Shown: positions 1 to 15,287 of the stretch, piece after piece | Numbering within the stretch: the stretch's first letter is position 1 | How the letters are laid out: each line of letters begins with the position of its first letter | Source: Agromyces aurantiacus | GTDB lineage: Bacteria; Actinomycetota; Actinomycetes; Actinomycetales; Microbacteriaceae | Length of the DNA stretch: 64,000 bases | Assembly: GCF_016907355.1 (NCBI RefSeq) | Contig: NZ_JAFBBW010000001.1 | Location: forward strand, 2,480,001-2,544,000 | Direction: 5' to 3' | Made by a program: the position numbers and the translations under genes | The notes under the pieces: model-generated | Told to the model about the DNA's origin: nothing | The model's database searches: none | The model's input: the letters and a program-made list of their open reading frames with translations, nothing else

Positions 1-108
1 GTAGCCGTTGTCGCGCAGGATCTCGACGATGTCGAGGCGGATGAGCGACTCGTCCTCCGCGACGACGACGCGTCGCGGAGCCGGCTGGGTGTCTTCGGTG
101 TCTGTCAC
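1..108 (-). CDS. pdtaR: ANTAR-type response regulator PdtaR, N-terminal fragment
   Basis: Only the first 36 codons are in the window; the gene runs off the left edge. The GTG start gives a short polar leader (MTDTEDTQPAP) and then the receiver-domain opening RRVVVAEDESLIRLDIVEIL, which contains the acidic pair of a phosphoacceptor domain. In actinobacteria this form next to pyk matches PdtaR (Rv1626 of M. tuberculosis), a receiver plus ANTAR RNA-binding protein that acts by transcription antitermination in response to its sensor kinase PdtaS. The ANTAR part lies outside the window, so the assignment rests on the receiver start and the location. A TAGGCT -10 box lies seven bases before the GTG, so the mRNA may be leaderless. 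Confidence 0.7.
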   Translation of the reverse strand, partial: MTDTEDTQPAPRRVVVAEDESLIRLDIVEILRDNGY

Positions 109-115
109 GCAGAAG

Positions 116-121
116 AGCCTA
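116..121 (-). promoter_or_regulatory. -10 box of pdtaR, probably leaderless transcript
   Basis: On the minus strand TAGGCT is followed by seven bases and then the GTG start of pdtaR, so transcription would begin at or next to the start codon. No good -35 hexamer and no Shine-Dalgarno sequence is visible. The same arrangement recurs at other genes in the window. Confidence 0.4.
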
Positions 122-145
122 CGGTATTCTGGCCGGGGCCTTCGG

Positions 146-228
146 GCCGGTGTGGCGGAATGGCAGACGCGGAGCACTCAAAATGCTTTGCCCGAGAGGG
201 CGTGTGGGTTCGACCCCCACCACCGGCA
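146..228 (+). tRNA. tRNA-Leu(CAA)
   Basis: An 83-base cloverleaf. The acceptor arm GCCGGTG (146-152) pairs with CACCGGC (221-227), followed by discriminator A. The anticodon arm AGCA/TGCT encloses the loop CTCAAAA, giving anticodon CAA, which reads UUG leucine codons. A long variable arm (GCCCGAGAGGGC region) marks a class II tRNA, as expected for leucine. The T arm is GTGGG-TTCGACC-CCCAC. CCA is not encoded, so the 3' end must be added by the CCA enzyme. The gene stands alone on the plus strand between divergent pdtaR and the end of capA. Confidence 0.95.
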
Positions 229-271
229 CCGCCGCGGCGATGCGCGCCGCGCCACGTGCTGCGCGCGGCGC

Positions 272-1255
272 TCAGTGCGTTCCGGGCTCCAACCCGACGA
301 CCAGGCAGCGCCTCGCACCATCCCACGTCGCGCGCGTGCCGAGCACCGCGCAGCGCCGCGACATCTCCGACGCGATCCGCTCGGCGGACGCACCGGCGAG
401 CCGCACCCGGCAGTCGCCGATCTCGGTCGGATGCAGGCGCAACTCGACCGGGACCCCGCCATCCGCTCGCAGCACGAAGACGAACGAGCGGTCGTTCCGC
501 TCCACCGGATCGACCGCGTAGTCGTCGACGAAGTCGCCCGCGGAGTACAGGACCGGGCGACCACGGATCACCTCGACGCCCCGCGGGATGTGCGGCGAGT
601 GGCCGAACACCACGTCGGCCCCCGCATCGACGAGGGCACGTGCGAACGCGCGATGGGTCGGGGGCACGTCGACGCCCCAGTTGCCGCCCCAGTGCGCGGA
701 GACGACCAGCAGGTCGGCGTGGTCGCGCGCCCGGGCGACCGACTCGAACAGCGCCGCCGCGCGGGGATCGCGGGGATCCGGCGGCACATGATGCACGCCG
801 GGCGCGCCGGGACCGGCCGCCCAGCCCGGCTCGTTGTCGGTGAAGGCGAGCATCCCCACGCGCAGTCCCGCGCGTTCGAGGACGGCCGGGCGCTGCGCCG
901 CCTCGAGGTCCTCCCCCGCACCGGCGAAGCGGATGCCGTGGCTCGCGAGCGTCGCGAGCGACTCCGCTGCGGCATCCCATCCGAAGTCCAGCACGTGGTT
1001 GTTCGCGACCGACACGAGGTCGAACCCCGCCGCCTCGAGGCTCGCGACCGCCGCGGGGTCGGCCCGGAAGTGGAACGTCTTCCCCGGCCATGGACGCCCG
1101 TCGGAGGAGAGCACGAACTCGAGGTTGCCCACGAGCACGTCGGCCCGCCGCAGCAGCCGCAACGCGTCGCCCCACGGGTGCTCGGGCGGATGCCGGCGCA
1201 GCTCGTCCGCGACGAGCCGGCCGAGCATCACGTCACCGACGAAGGCGATCTCCAT
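272..1255 (-). CDS. CapA-family metallophosphatase-like protein
   Basis: A 327-residue protein of the CapA/PgsA family (metallophosphatase fold), best known from poly-gamma-glutamate capsule synthesis. Visible metal-site motifs in order are GDVML (residues 7-11), a GNLE segment, VANNHVLDFG, the SAHWGGNWG segment and GHSPH. The protein begins directly at the first catalytic motif (MEIAFVGDVMLGR), so it has no signal peptide or membrane anchor, unlike capsule-associated CapA proteins; a cytoplasmic phosphatase role is as likely as a wall role. It follows pyk by 135 bases that contain overlapping inverted repeats. No other capsule genes are nearby, so the substrate is unknown. Confidence 0.8.
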   Translation of the reverse strand: MEIAFVGDVMLGRLVADELRRHPPEHPWGDALRLLRRADVLVGNLEFVLSSDGRPWPGKTFHFRADPAAVASLEAAGFDLVSVANNHVLDFGWDAAAESLATLASHGIRFAGAGEDLEAAQRPAVLERAGLRVGMLAFTDNEPGWAAGPGAPGVHHVPPDPRDPRAAALFESVARARDHADLLVVSAHWGGNWGVDVPPTHRAFARALVDAGADVVFGHSPHIPRGVEVIRGRPVLYSAGDFVDDYAVDPVERNDRSFVFVLRADGGVPVELRLHPTEIGDCRVRLAGASAERIASEMSRRCAVLGTRATWDGARRCLVVGLEPGTH

Positions 1256-1331
1256 GGCCGCACGCGGCCGCCGGGTCGACGGCCGCCCTCACGGCCATCA
1301 TGCCCAGCGGCGTGCCCGGACGCTAGCGCCC

Positions 1332-1379
1332 GCGGACGCCGGTGGGCCCGGCGTCCGCACGAACGACCGGGCCCACCGG
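1332..1379 (-). terminator. two overlapping inverted repeats between pyk and capA
   Basis: Two perfect palindromes overlap. An 11-bp stem with a 5-base loop pairs 1332-1342 with 1348-1358. A 13-bp stem pairs 1339-1351 with 1367-1379 across a 15-base spacer. They share bases, so only one can form at a time. The site lies just after the pyk stop. No U-tract follows, but actinobacterial terminators often lack one. It may be a plain terminator for pyk or an attenuator before capA. Confidence 0.55.
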
Positions 1380-1390
1380 GGCGCGATCCG

Positions 1391-2806
1391 CTAGAGCACC
1401 TCGCCGACGACGTGCACGCGCACGTCGTTCGTGGTGCCGGGGATTCCGGGAGGCGAACCCGAGATGATGACGACCTTCTCGCCCGCCTCGGCCTTGCCGG
1501 TCTTCGCGAGGAGCTCGTCGACCTGGCCGACCATCTGGTCGGTGTGCGTGACGCGGTCGACGACGAAGGACTCGACGCCCCAGTTCAGGGCCATGCGGCG
1601 CCGGATGTCGGGATACGGCGTGAAGGCGAGGATGGGGATGATGCTGCGCAGGCGCGACATCCGGCGTACCGACTCGCCCGTCTCGGTGAACACGCACAGG
1701 TACTTCGCCTCGACGAAGTCGGCGACCTCGACCGCGGCGAGCGTGATGGCGCCGGCCTGCGTGCGCGGCTTCGTGCCCAGCGGCGGGATGCGGTGCAGCC
1801 CGTGCTGCTCGGTCGACTCGATGATCCGGGCCATCGTCTTCACGGTCTGGACCGGGTACTCGCCGACGCTCGTCTCGCCGGAGAGCATGACCGCGTCGGC
1901 GCCGTCGAGGATCGCGTTCGCGACATCGGACGTCTCGGCGCGCGTCGGGACCGGCGCGTGCGTCATCGACTCGAGCATCTGCGTCGCGACGATCACCGGC
2001 TTGGCCAGGCGGCGGGCGATCTCGATCGCGCGCTTCTGCACGATGGGCACGGCCTCGAGCGGAAGCTCGACGCCGAGGTCGCCGCGGGCGACCATGATCG
2101 CGTCGAACGCCTCGATGATCTCCTCGAGCGCCTCGACGGCCTGCGGCTTCTCGATCTTCGCGATGACGGGCAGTCGCCGCTCCTCCTCGTGCATGATCTC
2201 GTGCACGCGGTGGATGTCGGCGGCGTTGCGCACGAAGGACAGCGCGATGAGGTCGGCGCCGAGCTTGAGCGCCCAGCGCAGGTCGGCCTCGTCCTTCTCG
2301 GAGAGCGCCGGCACGTTCACGGCCACGCCCGGCAGGTTGATGCCCTTGTTGTTCGAGACGGGACCCGCGACGATCACCTTGGTCGTGACCACGGTGCCGT
2401 CGGTCTCCAGCACCTCGACGCGGACCTTGCCGTCGTCGATGAGCAGGTGGTCGCCCGGCTCGACGTCGTGGGGCAGGCCCTTGAACGTCGTGCCGACGAT
2501 CTCCTTGGTGCCGAGGATGTCCTCGGTGGTGATCTTGAAGATGTCGCCCTCGGCGAGCTCGTGCGGCCCGTCGGCGAACTTGCCGAGGCGGATCTTGGGG
2601 CCCTGCAGGTCGACGAGCACGGCGACGGCGCGGCCGGAGTCGTTCGCCGCCTTGCGCACGTTCTGGTAGACGCCCTCGTGGACGTCGTAGCTGCCGTGGC
2701 TCAGGTTCATGCGGGCGACGTCCACCCCCGCGTCGATGATCGCGCGGATCTGCTCGTAACTCGATGTTGCCGGTCCGAGCGTGGCGACGATCTTCGCTCT
2801 TCTCAT
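1391..2806 (-). CDS. pyk: pyruvate kinase
   Basis: A 471-residue enzyme that converts phosphoenolpyruvate and ADP to pyruvate and ATP, the last step of glycolysis. The N-terminus RRAKIVATLGPATSS holds the substrate-binding start of the TIM barrel; a beta-barrel B domain follows (about residues 70-165). The barrel then carries LSFVRNAADI, the catalytic-lysine region IAKIEKPQAVE, and the signature MVARGDLGVELP. The C-terminal allosteric domain is complete and there is no extra PEP-utilising domain. ATG start with a GGAG about 11 bases upstream. It lies 71 bases after gltD and is followed by the inverted repeats noted above. Confidence 0.97.
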   Translation of the reverse strand: MRRAKIVATLGPATSSYEQIRAIIDAGVDVARMNLSHGSYDVHEGVYQNVRKAANDSGRAVAVLVDLQGPKIRLGKFADGPHELAEGDIFKITTEDILGTKEIVGTTFKGLPHDVEPGDHLLIDDGKVRVEVLETDGTVVTTKVIVAGPVSNNKGINLPGVAVNVPALSEKDEADLRWALKLGADLIALSFVRNAADIHRVHEIMHEEERRLPVIAKIEKPQAVEALEEIIEAFDAIMVARGDLGVELPLEAVPIVQKRAIEIARRLAKPVIVATQMLESMTHAPVPTRAETSDVANAILDGADAVMLSGETSVGEYPVQTVKTMARIIESTEQHGLHRIPPLGTKPRTQAGAITLAAVEVADFVEAKYLCVFTETGESVRRMSRLRSIIPILAFTPYPDIRRRMALNWGVESFVVDRVTHTDQMVGQVDELLAKTGKAEAGEKVVIISGSPPGIPGTTNDVRVHVVGEVL

Positions 2807-2877
2807 GGTGGTGTCTGCTCCAGGGGTTGCGCGCCGAAGCGCTGGTACGGACTACGTGAGGCGCCGGATGACGCGGG

Positions 2878-8905
<6,028 letters not shown>

Positions 8906-9018
8906 GTTGGACCGTCCTCGGTATCTCGGTAGCAACGGGGACGTCGTCGGCCCACGAAGGAGGATTCGCGGCGCGAGGTGCGGCGCCAGCGGCGGAGAAC
9001 GGGGTGGTGGCGTGGCCC

Positions 9019-10011
9019 CTAGACGGAGGCCGAGCGGCTCGAGCTTGTGGCAGCCGTCTCGCCGGGTTCGTTCTCACCCTCGACGCCGTCGTCGAGAGAG
9101 TCTGAGTCGGACTCGGTGTTGTCGTCCGAGTCTACCTCAGCATCGGCGGGCTTCCATTCACGGCCCGGCCGGTACACGCTCGGCTCGACGCCGGGGTGCC
9201 GGCGGCGCTGGACGAGGATGATGACGAGGCCGATCACGATCGCGGCGAAGGACGCCCAGACGTTCGACCGGATGCCGAGGAACATCTCGCTCGGGTCGAC
9301 GCGGATCGTCTCGAAGACCGCGCGGCCCGCGCCGTACCAGATCAGGTAGGCGCCGAACATCATGCCCCAGCGCAGGCGGAAGAACCGCTCGAGGCCGAGC
9401 AGCACGACGACCCCGACGACGTTCCAGATGATCTCGTAGAGGAAGGTCGGGTGGAACAGCGTGCCGTCCTCGAGGCCGGCCGGGAACGCGGGGTTGCTCG
9501 ATTCGATCTCGAGGCCCCACGGCAGGTCGGTGGGCCAGCCGAAGAGCTCGTGGTTGAACCAGTTGCCCAGGCGCCCGATGGCCTGGGCGAGCAGGAGGCC
9601 CGGCGCGACGGCGTCGGCGAACGACCAGAAGCGCAGGCCCGTGAGACGGCAGGCGATGATGACGCCGATCGCGCCGCCGATGAGCGAGCCGTAGATGGCG
9701 TTGCCGCCCTCCCAGATCGCGAAGACCCTCCACCACTCCTGACCGGCGAAGTAGTCGTCGGGGTGGGTGACGACGTGGTAGAGCCGGGCGAAGACGATGC
9801 CGAGCGGCACGGCCCACAGCACGACGTCGAGCACGATGCCCGGCTCGGCCCCGCGCTTGGTCAGGCGTCGCGAAGTCCAGATCGTGGCGATGATGATGCC
9901 CGCGAGGATGCAGAGCGCGTACATCTGGATGTTGAGCGTGCCCCACGGGACGGGGATCTCGAGGGTTCGCCACTCCGGGTCGGGGCTCGGGATGCTGATC
10001 GGTGCGATCAC
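9019..10011 (-). CDS. lgt: prolipoprotein diacylglyceryl transferase
   Basis: A 330-residue polytopic membrane enzyme that transfers diacylglycerol from phosphatidylglycerol to the lipobox cysteine of prolipoproteins, the first step of lipoprotein maturation. The family signature [15 protein letters not shown] is intact, as is the [12 protein letters not shown] segment, and about seven hydrophobic helices can be drawn. After the last helix ([13 protein letters not shown]) there is an acidic, Ser/Asp-rich tail of about 60 residues that looks disordered; such tails are common in actinobacterial Lgt. GTG start. It lies between trpA and gltB, separated from trpA by a hairpin and a TAGTCT -10-like box at 10068-10073. 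Confidence 0.96.
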   Translation of the reverse strand: MIAPISIPSPDPEWRTLEIPVPWGTLNIQMYALCILAGIIIATIWTSRRLTKRGAEPGIVLDVVLWAVPLGIVFARLYHVVTHPDDYFAGQEWWRVFAIWEGGNAIYGSLIGGAIGVIIACRLTGLRFWSFADAVAPGLLLAQAIGRLGNWFNHELFGWPTDLPWGLEIESSNPAFPAGLEDGTLFHPTFLYEIIWNVVGVVVLLGLERFFRLRWGMMFGAYLIWYGAGRAVFETIRVDPSEMFLGIRSNVWASFAAIVIGLVIILVQRRRHPGVEPSVYRPGREWKPADAEVDSDDNTESDSDSLDDGVEGENEPGETAATSSSRSASV

Positions 10012-10040
10012 GCCGGCGTCTGCCTTTCGTCGATGGTGCG

Positions 10041-10063
10041 GGGGCGCCGTGGGCGGCGGCCCC
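10041..10063 (-). terminator. hairpin after trpA, possible end of trp unit
   Basis: The arms GGGGC-GCCG and CGGC-GCCCC form a 9-bp GC stem with one bulged base and the 4-base loop 50-53. It follows the trpA stop by 12 bases in the direction of transcription. There is no U-tract, so termination is only likely, not certain. Confidence 0.45.
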
Positions 10064-10075
10064 GTCGAGACTACT

Positions 10076-10861
10076 TCACTTGCGTGCGGTGCCGCGCGCG
10101 AGCTCGGCCGCGAGCCGCCCGGCCCCGGCGACCCCGCCGTCGGCGAGGGCCTTCACGAGCGCCGAGCCGACGATCGCGCCCTCGGCGTACTCGAGCACCT
10201 CGGCGACCTGGGCCGCGGTCGAGATGCCGACGCCCACGCAGGCCGCGTCGGATCCGGCCTCGTGGAGCCGCGCGACGAGCGTGCGAGCCGCTCGGTCGAC
10301 ATCGGCGCGCGCGCCCGTGATGCCCATGGTCGAGACGGCGTACGTGAAGCCGCGGCTGGCGGCGACGGCGCGTCGCAGGCGCTCGTCGGTCGAGGTCGGT
10401 GCGGCGAGGAACACGCGGTCGAGCCCGGTCCGCTCGGATGCCGCGAGCCAGTCGCCCGCCTCGTCGGGGATGAGGTCGGGGGTGATCAGGCCCGCTCCGC
10501 CGGCGGCCGCGAGATCGTCGGCGAAGCGATCGACGCCGTACTGCACGACGGGGTTCCAGTAGGTCATGATCAGCACGGGCGCGTCCACGCGCTCGGTGAT
10601 GCGTCGCACGGCCTCGAACCCGTCGGCGAGTCGGAACCCGTTCGCGAGCGCCTGCTGGGTCGCCGCCTGGATGACGGTGCCGTCCATGACGGGATCGGAG
10701 TAGGGCAGCCCCATCTCGAGGGCGTCGACGCCGTTCTCGACGAGCGCCACGGCGGCCTCGACGCTCTCGTCGAGCGTCGGGAAGCCCACCGGGAGGTACC
10801 CGATCAGGGCGCCCGCGGCCTCCTCGTTGCGGCGGCGGATGACCTCGCCGACGTTCCTCAC
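10076..10861 (-). CDS. trpA: tryptophan synthase alpha subunit
   Basis: A 261-residue TIM-barrel subunit that cleaves indole-3-glycerol phosphate to indole and glyceraldehyde 3-phosphate, then channels indole to TrpB. The catalytic Glu49 and Asp60 are present in [13 protein letters not shown] with the same numbering as the E. coli enzyme. The flexible-loop region ([10 protein letters not shown]) and the phosphate-binding GVGIST and GSALV segments follow. The GTG start overlaps the trpB stop in GTGA, a tight coupling that fits a 1:1 complex. Last gene of the trp cluster before a hairpin. Confidence 0.96.
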   Translation of the reverse strand: MRNVGEVIRRRNEEAAGALIGYLPVGFPTLDESVEAAVALVENGVDALEMGLPYSDPVMDGTVIQAATQQALANGFRLADGFEAVRRITERVDAPVLIMTYWNPVVQYGVDRFADDLAAAGGAGLITPDLIPDEAGDWLAASERTGLDRVFLAAPTSTDERLRRAVAASRGFTYAVSTMGITGARADVDRAARTLVARLHEAGSDAACVGVGISTAAQVAEVLEYAEGAIVGSALVKALADGGVAGAGRLAAELARGTARK

Positions 10862-12063
10862 TGCTCGCCTCCGTCGTACAGGCTGAAGTACTTCGCCGCG
10901 GTGTCCATGTCCTTGTCGCCGCGCCCCGAGAGGTTCACGAGGATGGTCGCGTCGCGCCCGAGCTCGCGGCCGAGGTCGATGGCGCCCGCGAGCGCGTGCG
11001 CGGACTCGATCGCGGGGATGATGCCCTCGGTCCGCGAGAGCAGCCGGAGCGCCTGCATCGCGGCGTCGTCGGTGACCGGACGGTACTGCGCGCGGCCGAG
11101 CGCGGCCAGCCACGAGTGCTCGGGCCCCACCCCGGGGTAGTCGAGGCCCGCCGAGATCGAGTGCGACTCGATGGTCTGGCCGTCCTCGTCCTGCAGGAGG
11201 TAGCTGCGCGCGCCGTGGAGCACGCCCGGGCGCCCCTTCGAGATCGTCGCGGCGTGCCGCGGCGTCTCGACGCCCTCGCCGCCCGCCTCGAACCCGTAGA
11301 GCGCGACGTCGGCGTCGTCGAGGAACGCGTGGAAGATGCCGATCGCGTTGGAGCCGCCGCCGACGCACGCGGCGACCGCGGTGGGCAGTGCGCCGGTGAG
11401 GTCGATGACCTGCTGGCGCGCCTCCTCGCCGATGATCTTCTGGAAGTCGCGCACCATCTCGGGGAACGGGTGGGGACCTGCGACCGTGCCGAAGATGTAG
11501 TTGGTGGTCTCGACGTTCGTGACCCAGTCGCGCATGGCGTCGTTGATCGCGTCCTTGAGCGTGCGCGACCCGGTCTTGACCGCGACCACCTCGGCGCCGA
11601 GCAGCCGCATGCGCGCGACGTTCAGCGCCTGGCGCTCGGTGTCGACCTCGCCCATGTAGATCGTGCAGTCCAGCCCGAACAGGGCCGCCGCCGTCGCGGT
11701 CGCGACGCCGTGCTGGCCGGCGCCGGTCTCGGCGATCACGCGCTTCTTGCCGATGCGCGTGGTCAGGAGCGCCTGGCCGAGCACGTTGTTGATCTTGTGC
11801 GAGCCCGTGTGGTTGAGGTCCTCGCGCTTGAGGACGACCCGCGCACCGCCCGCGTGCTCGGCGAACCGCGGCACCTCGGTGATGATCGAGGGCCGGCCCG
11901 TGTAGCTGCGGCCCAGCTCGTCGAGCTCGCGCTGGAACTCGGGATCGAGCTTGGCGAGCGTGTACGCCTCGGAGAGCTCGTCGAGTGCGGCGATCAGGGA
12001 TTCGGGGACGAACCGCCCGCCGAACTCGCCGAAGTAGGGACCGGTCTGGGCACGGAGGGCCAT
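10858..12063 (-). CDS. trpB: tryptophan synthase beta subunit
   Basis: A 401-residue PLP enzyme that joins indole and serine to make tryptophan. The PLP lysine is Lys90 in HTGSHKINN, and the phosphate-binding GGGSNAIG loop is present. The N-terminus ([15 protein letters not shown]) is the conserved TrpB1 start. I set the start at ATG 12063; an upstream in-frame reading would run back into trpC. It begins one base after the trpC stop and ends overlapping trpA by four bases. Confidence 0.97.
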   Translation of the reverse strand: MALRAQTGPYFGEFGGRFVPESLIAALDELSEAYTLAKLDPEFQRELDELGRSYTGRPSIITEVPRFAEHAGGARVVLKREDLNHTGSHKINNVLGQALLTTRIGKKRVIAETGAGQHGVATATAAALFGLDCTIYMGEVDTERQALNVARMRLLGAEVVAVKTGSRTLKDAINDAMRDWVTNVETTNYIFGTVAGPHPFPEMVRDFQKIIGEEARQQVIDLTGALPTAVAACVGGGSNAIGIFHAFLDDADVALYGFEAGGEGVETPRHAATISKGRPGVLHGARSYLLQDEDGQTIESHSISAGLDYPGVGPEHSWLAALGRAQYRPVTDDAAMQALRLLSRTEGIIPAIESAHALAGAIDLGRELGRDATILVNLSGRGDKDMDTAAKYFSLYDGGEQ

Positions 12064-12064
12064 G

Positions 12065-12835
12065 TCATACCGCCAGGAATGCTGAGAGGTTCGCGATGGG
12101 GTCGCCCGTGACGAGGGCCTCGCCCACGAGCACGGCGTCGGCGCCCGCGGCACGGTAGTGCGCGACATCCGCCGCCGACAGCACGGCCGACTCGGCCACG
12201 CGGATCGCCCCGTCGGGGAAGCGATCGACGAGGCGTCCGAACAGGTCGCGGTCGAGCTCGAACGTGGAGAGGTCCCGGGCGTTCACGCCGATGAGCCGGG
12301 CGCCGAGCTGGGCGGCGCGGTCGAGCTCGTCGGCGGAGTGGGTCTCGACGAGGGCCGTCATGCCGAGCTCGGTGATGAGCCCGTGCAACTCGGCCAGGGT
12401 CGCGTCGTCGAGCGCGGCGACGATGAGGAGCACGAGGTCGGCGCCCGCGGCGCGCGCCTCGAACACCTGGTACGGCGTCGCGATGAAGTCCTTGCGCAGC
12501 ACGGGCAGCGAGACCGCGGCCCGCACCGACTCGAGGTCGGCGAGCGAGCCGCCGAACTTGCGGCCCTCGGTGAGCACGCTGATCGCGCTCGCGCCGCCGA
12601 GCTCGTACGTGCGCGCGAGCGCGGCCGGATCGTCGATCGACGCGAGCGAGCCGCGCGAGGGGCTCGAGCGCTTGATCTCGGCGATGACCTTCACGCGCGC
12701 TCCGGGCGCGAGCGCGTCGAGCGCGTCGATCGCGGCCGGGCGGGCGAGCGCGGCCGCCTCGACGTCGGCCAGCGACCGCTCGGCGCGGCGCGACTCAGCG
12801 TCGGCGACGGCGTTCGCCGTGAGCTCGGAGAGCAC
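12065..12835 (-). CDS. trpC: indole-3-glycerol phosphate synthase
   Basis: A 256-residue TIM-barrel enzyme that closes the indole ring from carboxyphenylaminodeoxyribulose phosphate. The signature [13 protein letters not shown] (about residues 50-62) contains the catalytic lysine; LRKDFI, the VETHSADEL segment and GVNARDL follow. It is monofunctional: there is no fused TrpF domain. In actinobacteria the TrpF reaction is usually done by the dual-substrate HisA (PriA isomerase), which is not in this window. GTG start, three bases after the small membrane-protein gene. Confidence 0.95.
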   Translation of the reverse strand: MLSELTANAVADAESRRAERSLADVEAAALARPAAIDALDALAPGARVKVIAEIKRSSPSRGSLASIDDPAALARTYELGGASAISVLTEGRKFGGSLADLESVRAAVSLPVLRKDFIATPYQVFEARAAGADLVLLIVAALDDATLAELHGLITELGMTALVETHSADELDRAAQLGARLIGVNARDLSTFELDRDLFGRLVDRFPDGAIRVAESAVLSAADVAHYRAAGADAVLVGEALVTGDPIANLSAFLAV

Positions 12836-12838
12836 GCG

Positions 12839-13069
12839 TCAGTGCGCCTTGGGCGCGGTCTTCGCGCCGTCGACGCCGTAGCCCGCGCGGGCGAGCGCCC
12901 ACCCGGTCAGCGCGCCGACGACGAGCAGGCCCGCGGACGCCCACACGAGCCACTGCAGGTCGAGGAAGAACGCCAGCGTGCCGATGGCGAAGGCCACGAG
13001 CATGATCGTCACGGCGGTCCACGCCGCGGGCGAGTGTCCGTGGCCGGGGTCGGCGTGCTCAGTGCTCAT
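12839..13069 (-). CDS. small HGxxPAAW-type membrane protein
   Basis: 76 residues. HGHSPAAW at residues 10-17 matches the name-giving motif of the actinobacterial HGxxPAAW family, whose members sit between trpE and trpC. Two hydrophobic segments follow (about residues 18-36 and 41-58), then a short basic, polar tail. The function is unknown. It is three bases from trpC and 35 bases after the Trp-associated membrane protein, so it is co-transcribed with them. Its fixed place in the operon suggests a role linked to tryptophan synthesis or export, but nothing in the sequence shows which. Confidence 0.8.
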   Translation of the reverse strand: MSTEHADPGHGHSPAAWTAVTIMLVAFAIGTLAFFLDLQWLVWASAGLLVVGALTGWALARAGYGVDGAKTAPKAH

Positions 13070-13104
13070 GGTGCTCCTTCTCGTGCTTCGGATCGTGGGA
13101 AAGT

Positions 13105-13728
13105 CTAGCGGGTGCCGTCGTGCGGCTCGTCCGCGGCGTCGGTCGGGTCGTCGCCGCGACTGAGGCCGTCCCAGTCGTCGACGGCGCGGTCGGAGGCGGG
13201 GGCGGGCTGCGCGCCGTCGGCCGCGAGCCGGGTGCCGCCGCCGTACCGGCGGGAGGTCGGCCACGCCCGGCCGGTGACGACCACCGCGAGGCCCGCGAGC
13301 GCGACCAGCGCACCGCCGACGACGGCGACGACCGGCCACGCCGTCTGCGTGAGACGGTCGACGAGCGCGGCGGTCGGCTCGGCGCCGGCGACGCCGGTCG
13401 CCTCCGCGATCGCGCCGGACGCGGCGCCCACGGGATCGGCCATCGAGAGCGAGGCGGCCAGCACGAGGCATCCGCCCAGCACCACGGCGAGCAGGCCGAG
13501 GACGAGCCTGATCAGGGGCCCGGCGATGGCGAGGGCCCCCGCGAGTGCGAGGCCGGCGAGCGCGAGGGCCGCGATCGCCGGTGAGGCGACCGCGCCGCCG
13601 ACCTCGAGCGTCGTGGCTCCGCCGGCGGCGGCGCCCGCGACGAGGACGACCTCGAACCAGGTCTGGCTCCACGAGAGCAGCGCGAGCCCGGAGCCGGCGA
13701 GAATGCCGAGGATCGCGGGCAGCTTCAT
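13105..13728 (-). CDS. Trp biosynthesis-associated membrane protein
   Basis: 207 residues with four hydrophobic segments: about 3-22, a long Ala/Gly-rich pair between 46 and 95, and one near 125-147. A polar, Asp-rich tail follows. The position directly after trpE and the topology match the actinobacterial Trp_oprn_chp family (TIGR02234), whose function is not established. Two starts are possible: ATG 13728, or GTG 13743, which would overlap the trpE stop as GTGA in the style of neighbouring junctions. The latter adds five residues. Confidence 0.75.
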   Translation of the reverse strand: MKLPAILGILAGSGLALLSWSQTWFEVVLVAGAAAGGATTLEVGGAVASPAIAALALAGLALAGALAIAGPLIRLVLGLLAVVLGGCLVLAASLSMADPVGAASGAIAEATGVAGAEPTAALVDRLTQTAWPVVAVVGGALVALAGLAVVVTGRAWPTSRRYGGGTRLAADGAQPAPASDRAVDDWDGLSRGDDPTDAADEPHDGTR

Positions 13729-13739
13729 GCGTTCCGGTC

Positions 13740-15287
13740 TCACGCGGGCTCCGAGCCGACGCGCCGCATGGCGTTGGCGACGGCGACCGCGCGCAGCGGG
13801 GCCGCGGCCTTGTTGACCGACTCCTGGTACTCGGACTCGGGGTTCGAGTCGGCCACCAGGCCGCCGCCCGCCTGCACGCGCGCCACGCCACCGGAGATCG
13901 TCGCGGTGCGGATGGCGATCGCCAGGTCGGCGTCGCCGCCGAAGCCGAAGTAGCCGACCACTCCCCCGTACACGCCGCGCTGGGCGGGCTCGAGCTCGTC
14001 GATGATCTCGAGCGCGCGAGGCTTGGGTGCACCCGAGAGCGTGCCGGCGGGGAACGTCGCGCGGAACACGTCGATCGCGTTCGCGTCGGCGCTGAGGTCG
14101 CCCTCGACCGACGACACGAGGTGCATGATGTGGCTGAACCGCTCGACGCGCATGAACTCCGTGACCTCGACCGAGCCCGCGTCGCACACCTTCGCGAGGT
14201 CGTTGCGCGCGAGGTCGACGAGCATGAGGTGCTCGGCCTGCTCCTTGGGGTCCGCGACGAGCTCGGCCTCGAGGTCGGCATCGTCCTCCGGGGTGGCGCC
14301 GCGCGGCTTCGACCCGGCGATCGGGTGCGTGTACACCCGGCCGTCCTCGACCTTGACGAGCGCCTCGGGCGACGAGCCGACGATCCAGTAGGGCTCCCCC
14401 GCCGAGTCCTCGAGGTGCAGCAGGTACATGTACGGGCTCGGGTTGAGGCTGCGCAGCACGCGGTAGACGTCGATGGGGTGGGCCGTTGCCTCCTGCTCGA
14501 ACCGCTGCGAGATGACGACCTGGAAGATGTCGCCCTCGCGGATGTACTCCTTCGAGCGCTCGACCGCGGCGAGGAAGTCGGCCTTCTCGGTGCGGTGGCG
14601 CGGCTCGGCGGCGCGCGACAGGTCGATCTCGGCGAGGTACGCCTCGGCGGGCTGCGCGAGCGCGGCCTGAAGCCGGTCGAGCCGAGCCTGCGCGTCGGCC
14701 CACAGCGCCTCGGCCGCCTCGCCGAGGTCGTTGAGCACCGCCGCGACGAGTTGCACGGTGCCCGTGCGGTGGTCGATCACCACGAGCTCGGACACGAAGG
14801 CGAACGCCTGCCCGGGCACGGCGAAGTCGGCGGGCGGGCGATTCGGCAGGTGCTCGATCTGGCGGATCGCCTCCCACCCGATGAAGCCGACGAGTCCGCC
14901 CGTGAGCGGCGGCGCGCCCGGCACGTCCGCGGTGGCCCACCGCTCGTAGAGCGCCTCGAGCGCGGCCAGCGGTGCGAGCCCCTCGGATGCGTCGCCGAGT
15001 GCGCGCTCGCGCGGCAGGCCCGTGTCGATCCAGTCCACCGTGCCGTCGCGCTCGGTGAGCACGCCGTACGAGGCGGCGCCGACGAACGAGTAGCGCGACC
15101 AGATGCCGCCCTGTTCGGCGGACTCGAGCAGGAACGTGCCGGGACGGTCGCGCGCGAGCTTGCGGTAGATGCCGACGGGCGTCTCGCCGTCGGCGAAGAG
15201 CTCGCGGACGACCGGGACCACGCGGCGGCCGGGCAGCAGCGCGGCGAAGTCGTCGAAGCGGGTGCTGGCGGTGCGTGCGGCCGTCAT
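13740..15287 (-). CDS. trpE: anthranilate synthase component I
   Basis: A 515-residue enzyme that makes anthranilate from chorismate and ammonia or glutamine. The N-terminal LLES motif (in [12 protein letters not shown]) is the tryptophan feedback site, so the enzyme should be inhibited by tryptophan. The C-terminal chorismate-binding domain carries [44 protein letters not shown] and YGGVVGYF. The glutaminase partner TrpG and TrpD are absent from the window. The ATG overlaps the hisI stop (ATGA), so no trp leader peptide or attenuator can precede it here; control must come from elsewhere in the operon or from feedback. Confidence 0.96.
   Translation of the reverse strand: MTAARTASTRFDDFAALLPGRRVVPVVRELFADGETPVGIYRKLARDRPGTFLLESAEQGGIWSRYSFVGAASYGVLTERDGTVDWIDTGLPRERALGDASEGLAPLAALEALYERWATADVPGAPPLTGGLVGFIGWEAIRQIEHLPNRPPADFAVPGQAFAFVSELVVIDHRTGTVQLVAAVLNDLGEAAEALWADAQARLDRLQAALAQPAEAYLAEIDLSRAAEPRHRTEKADFLAAVERSKEYIREGDIFQVVISQRFEQEATAHPIDVYRVLRSLNPSPYMYLLHLEDSAGEPYWIVGSSPEALVKVEDGRVYTHPIAGSKPRGATPEDDADLEAELVADPKEQAEHLMLVDLARNDLAKVCDAGSVEVTEFMRVERFSHIMHLVSSVEGDLSADANAIDVFRATFPAGTLSGAPKPRALEIIDELEPAQRGVYGGVVGYFGFGGDADLAIAIRTATISGGVARVQAGGGLVADSNPESEYQESVNKAAAPLRAVAVANAMRRVGSEPA

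Noticed and set aside
8906..8935. A longer gltB from TTG 8935
   Set aside because: GTG 8905 has a proper GAGGAC upstream and already leaves a normal-length propeptide before the catalytic Cys.
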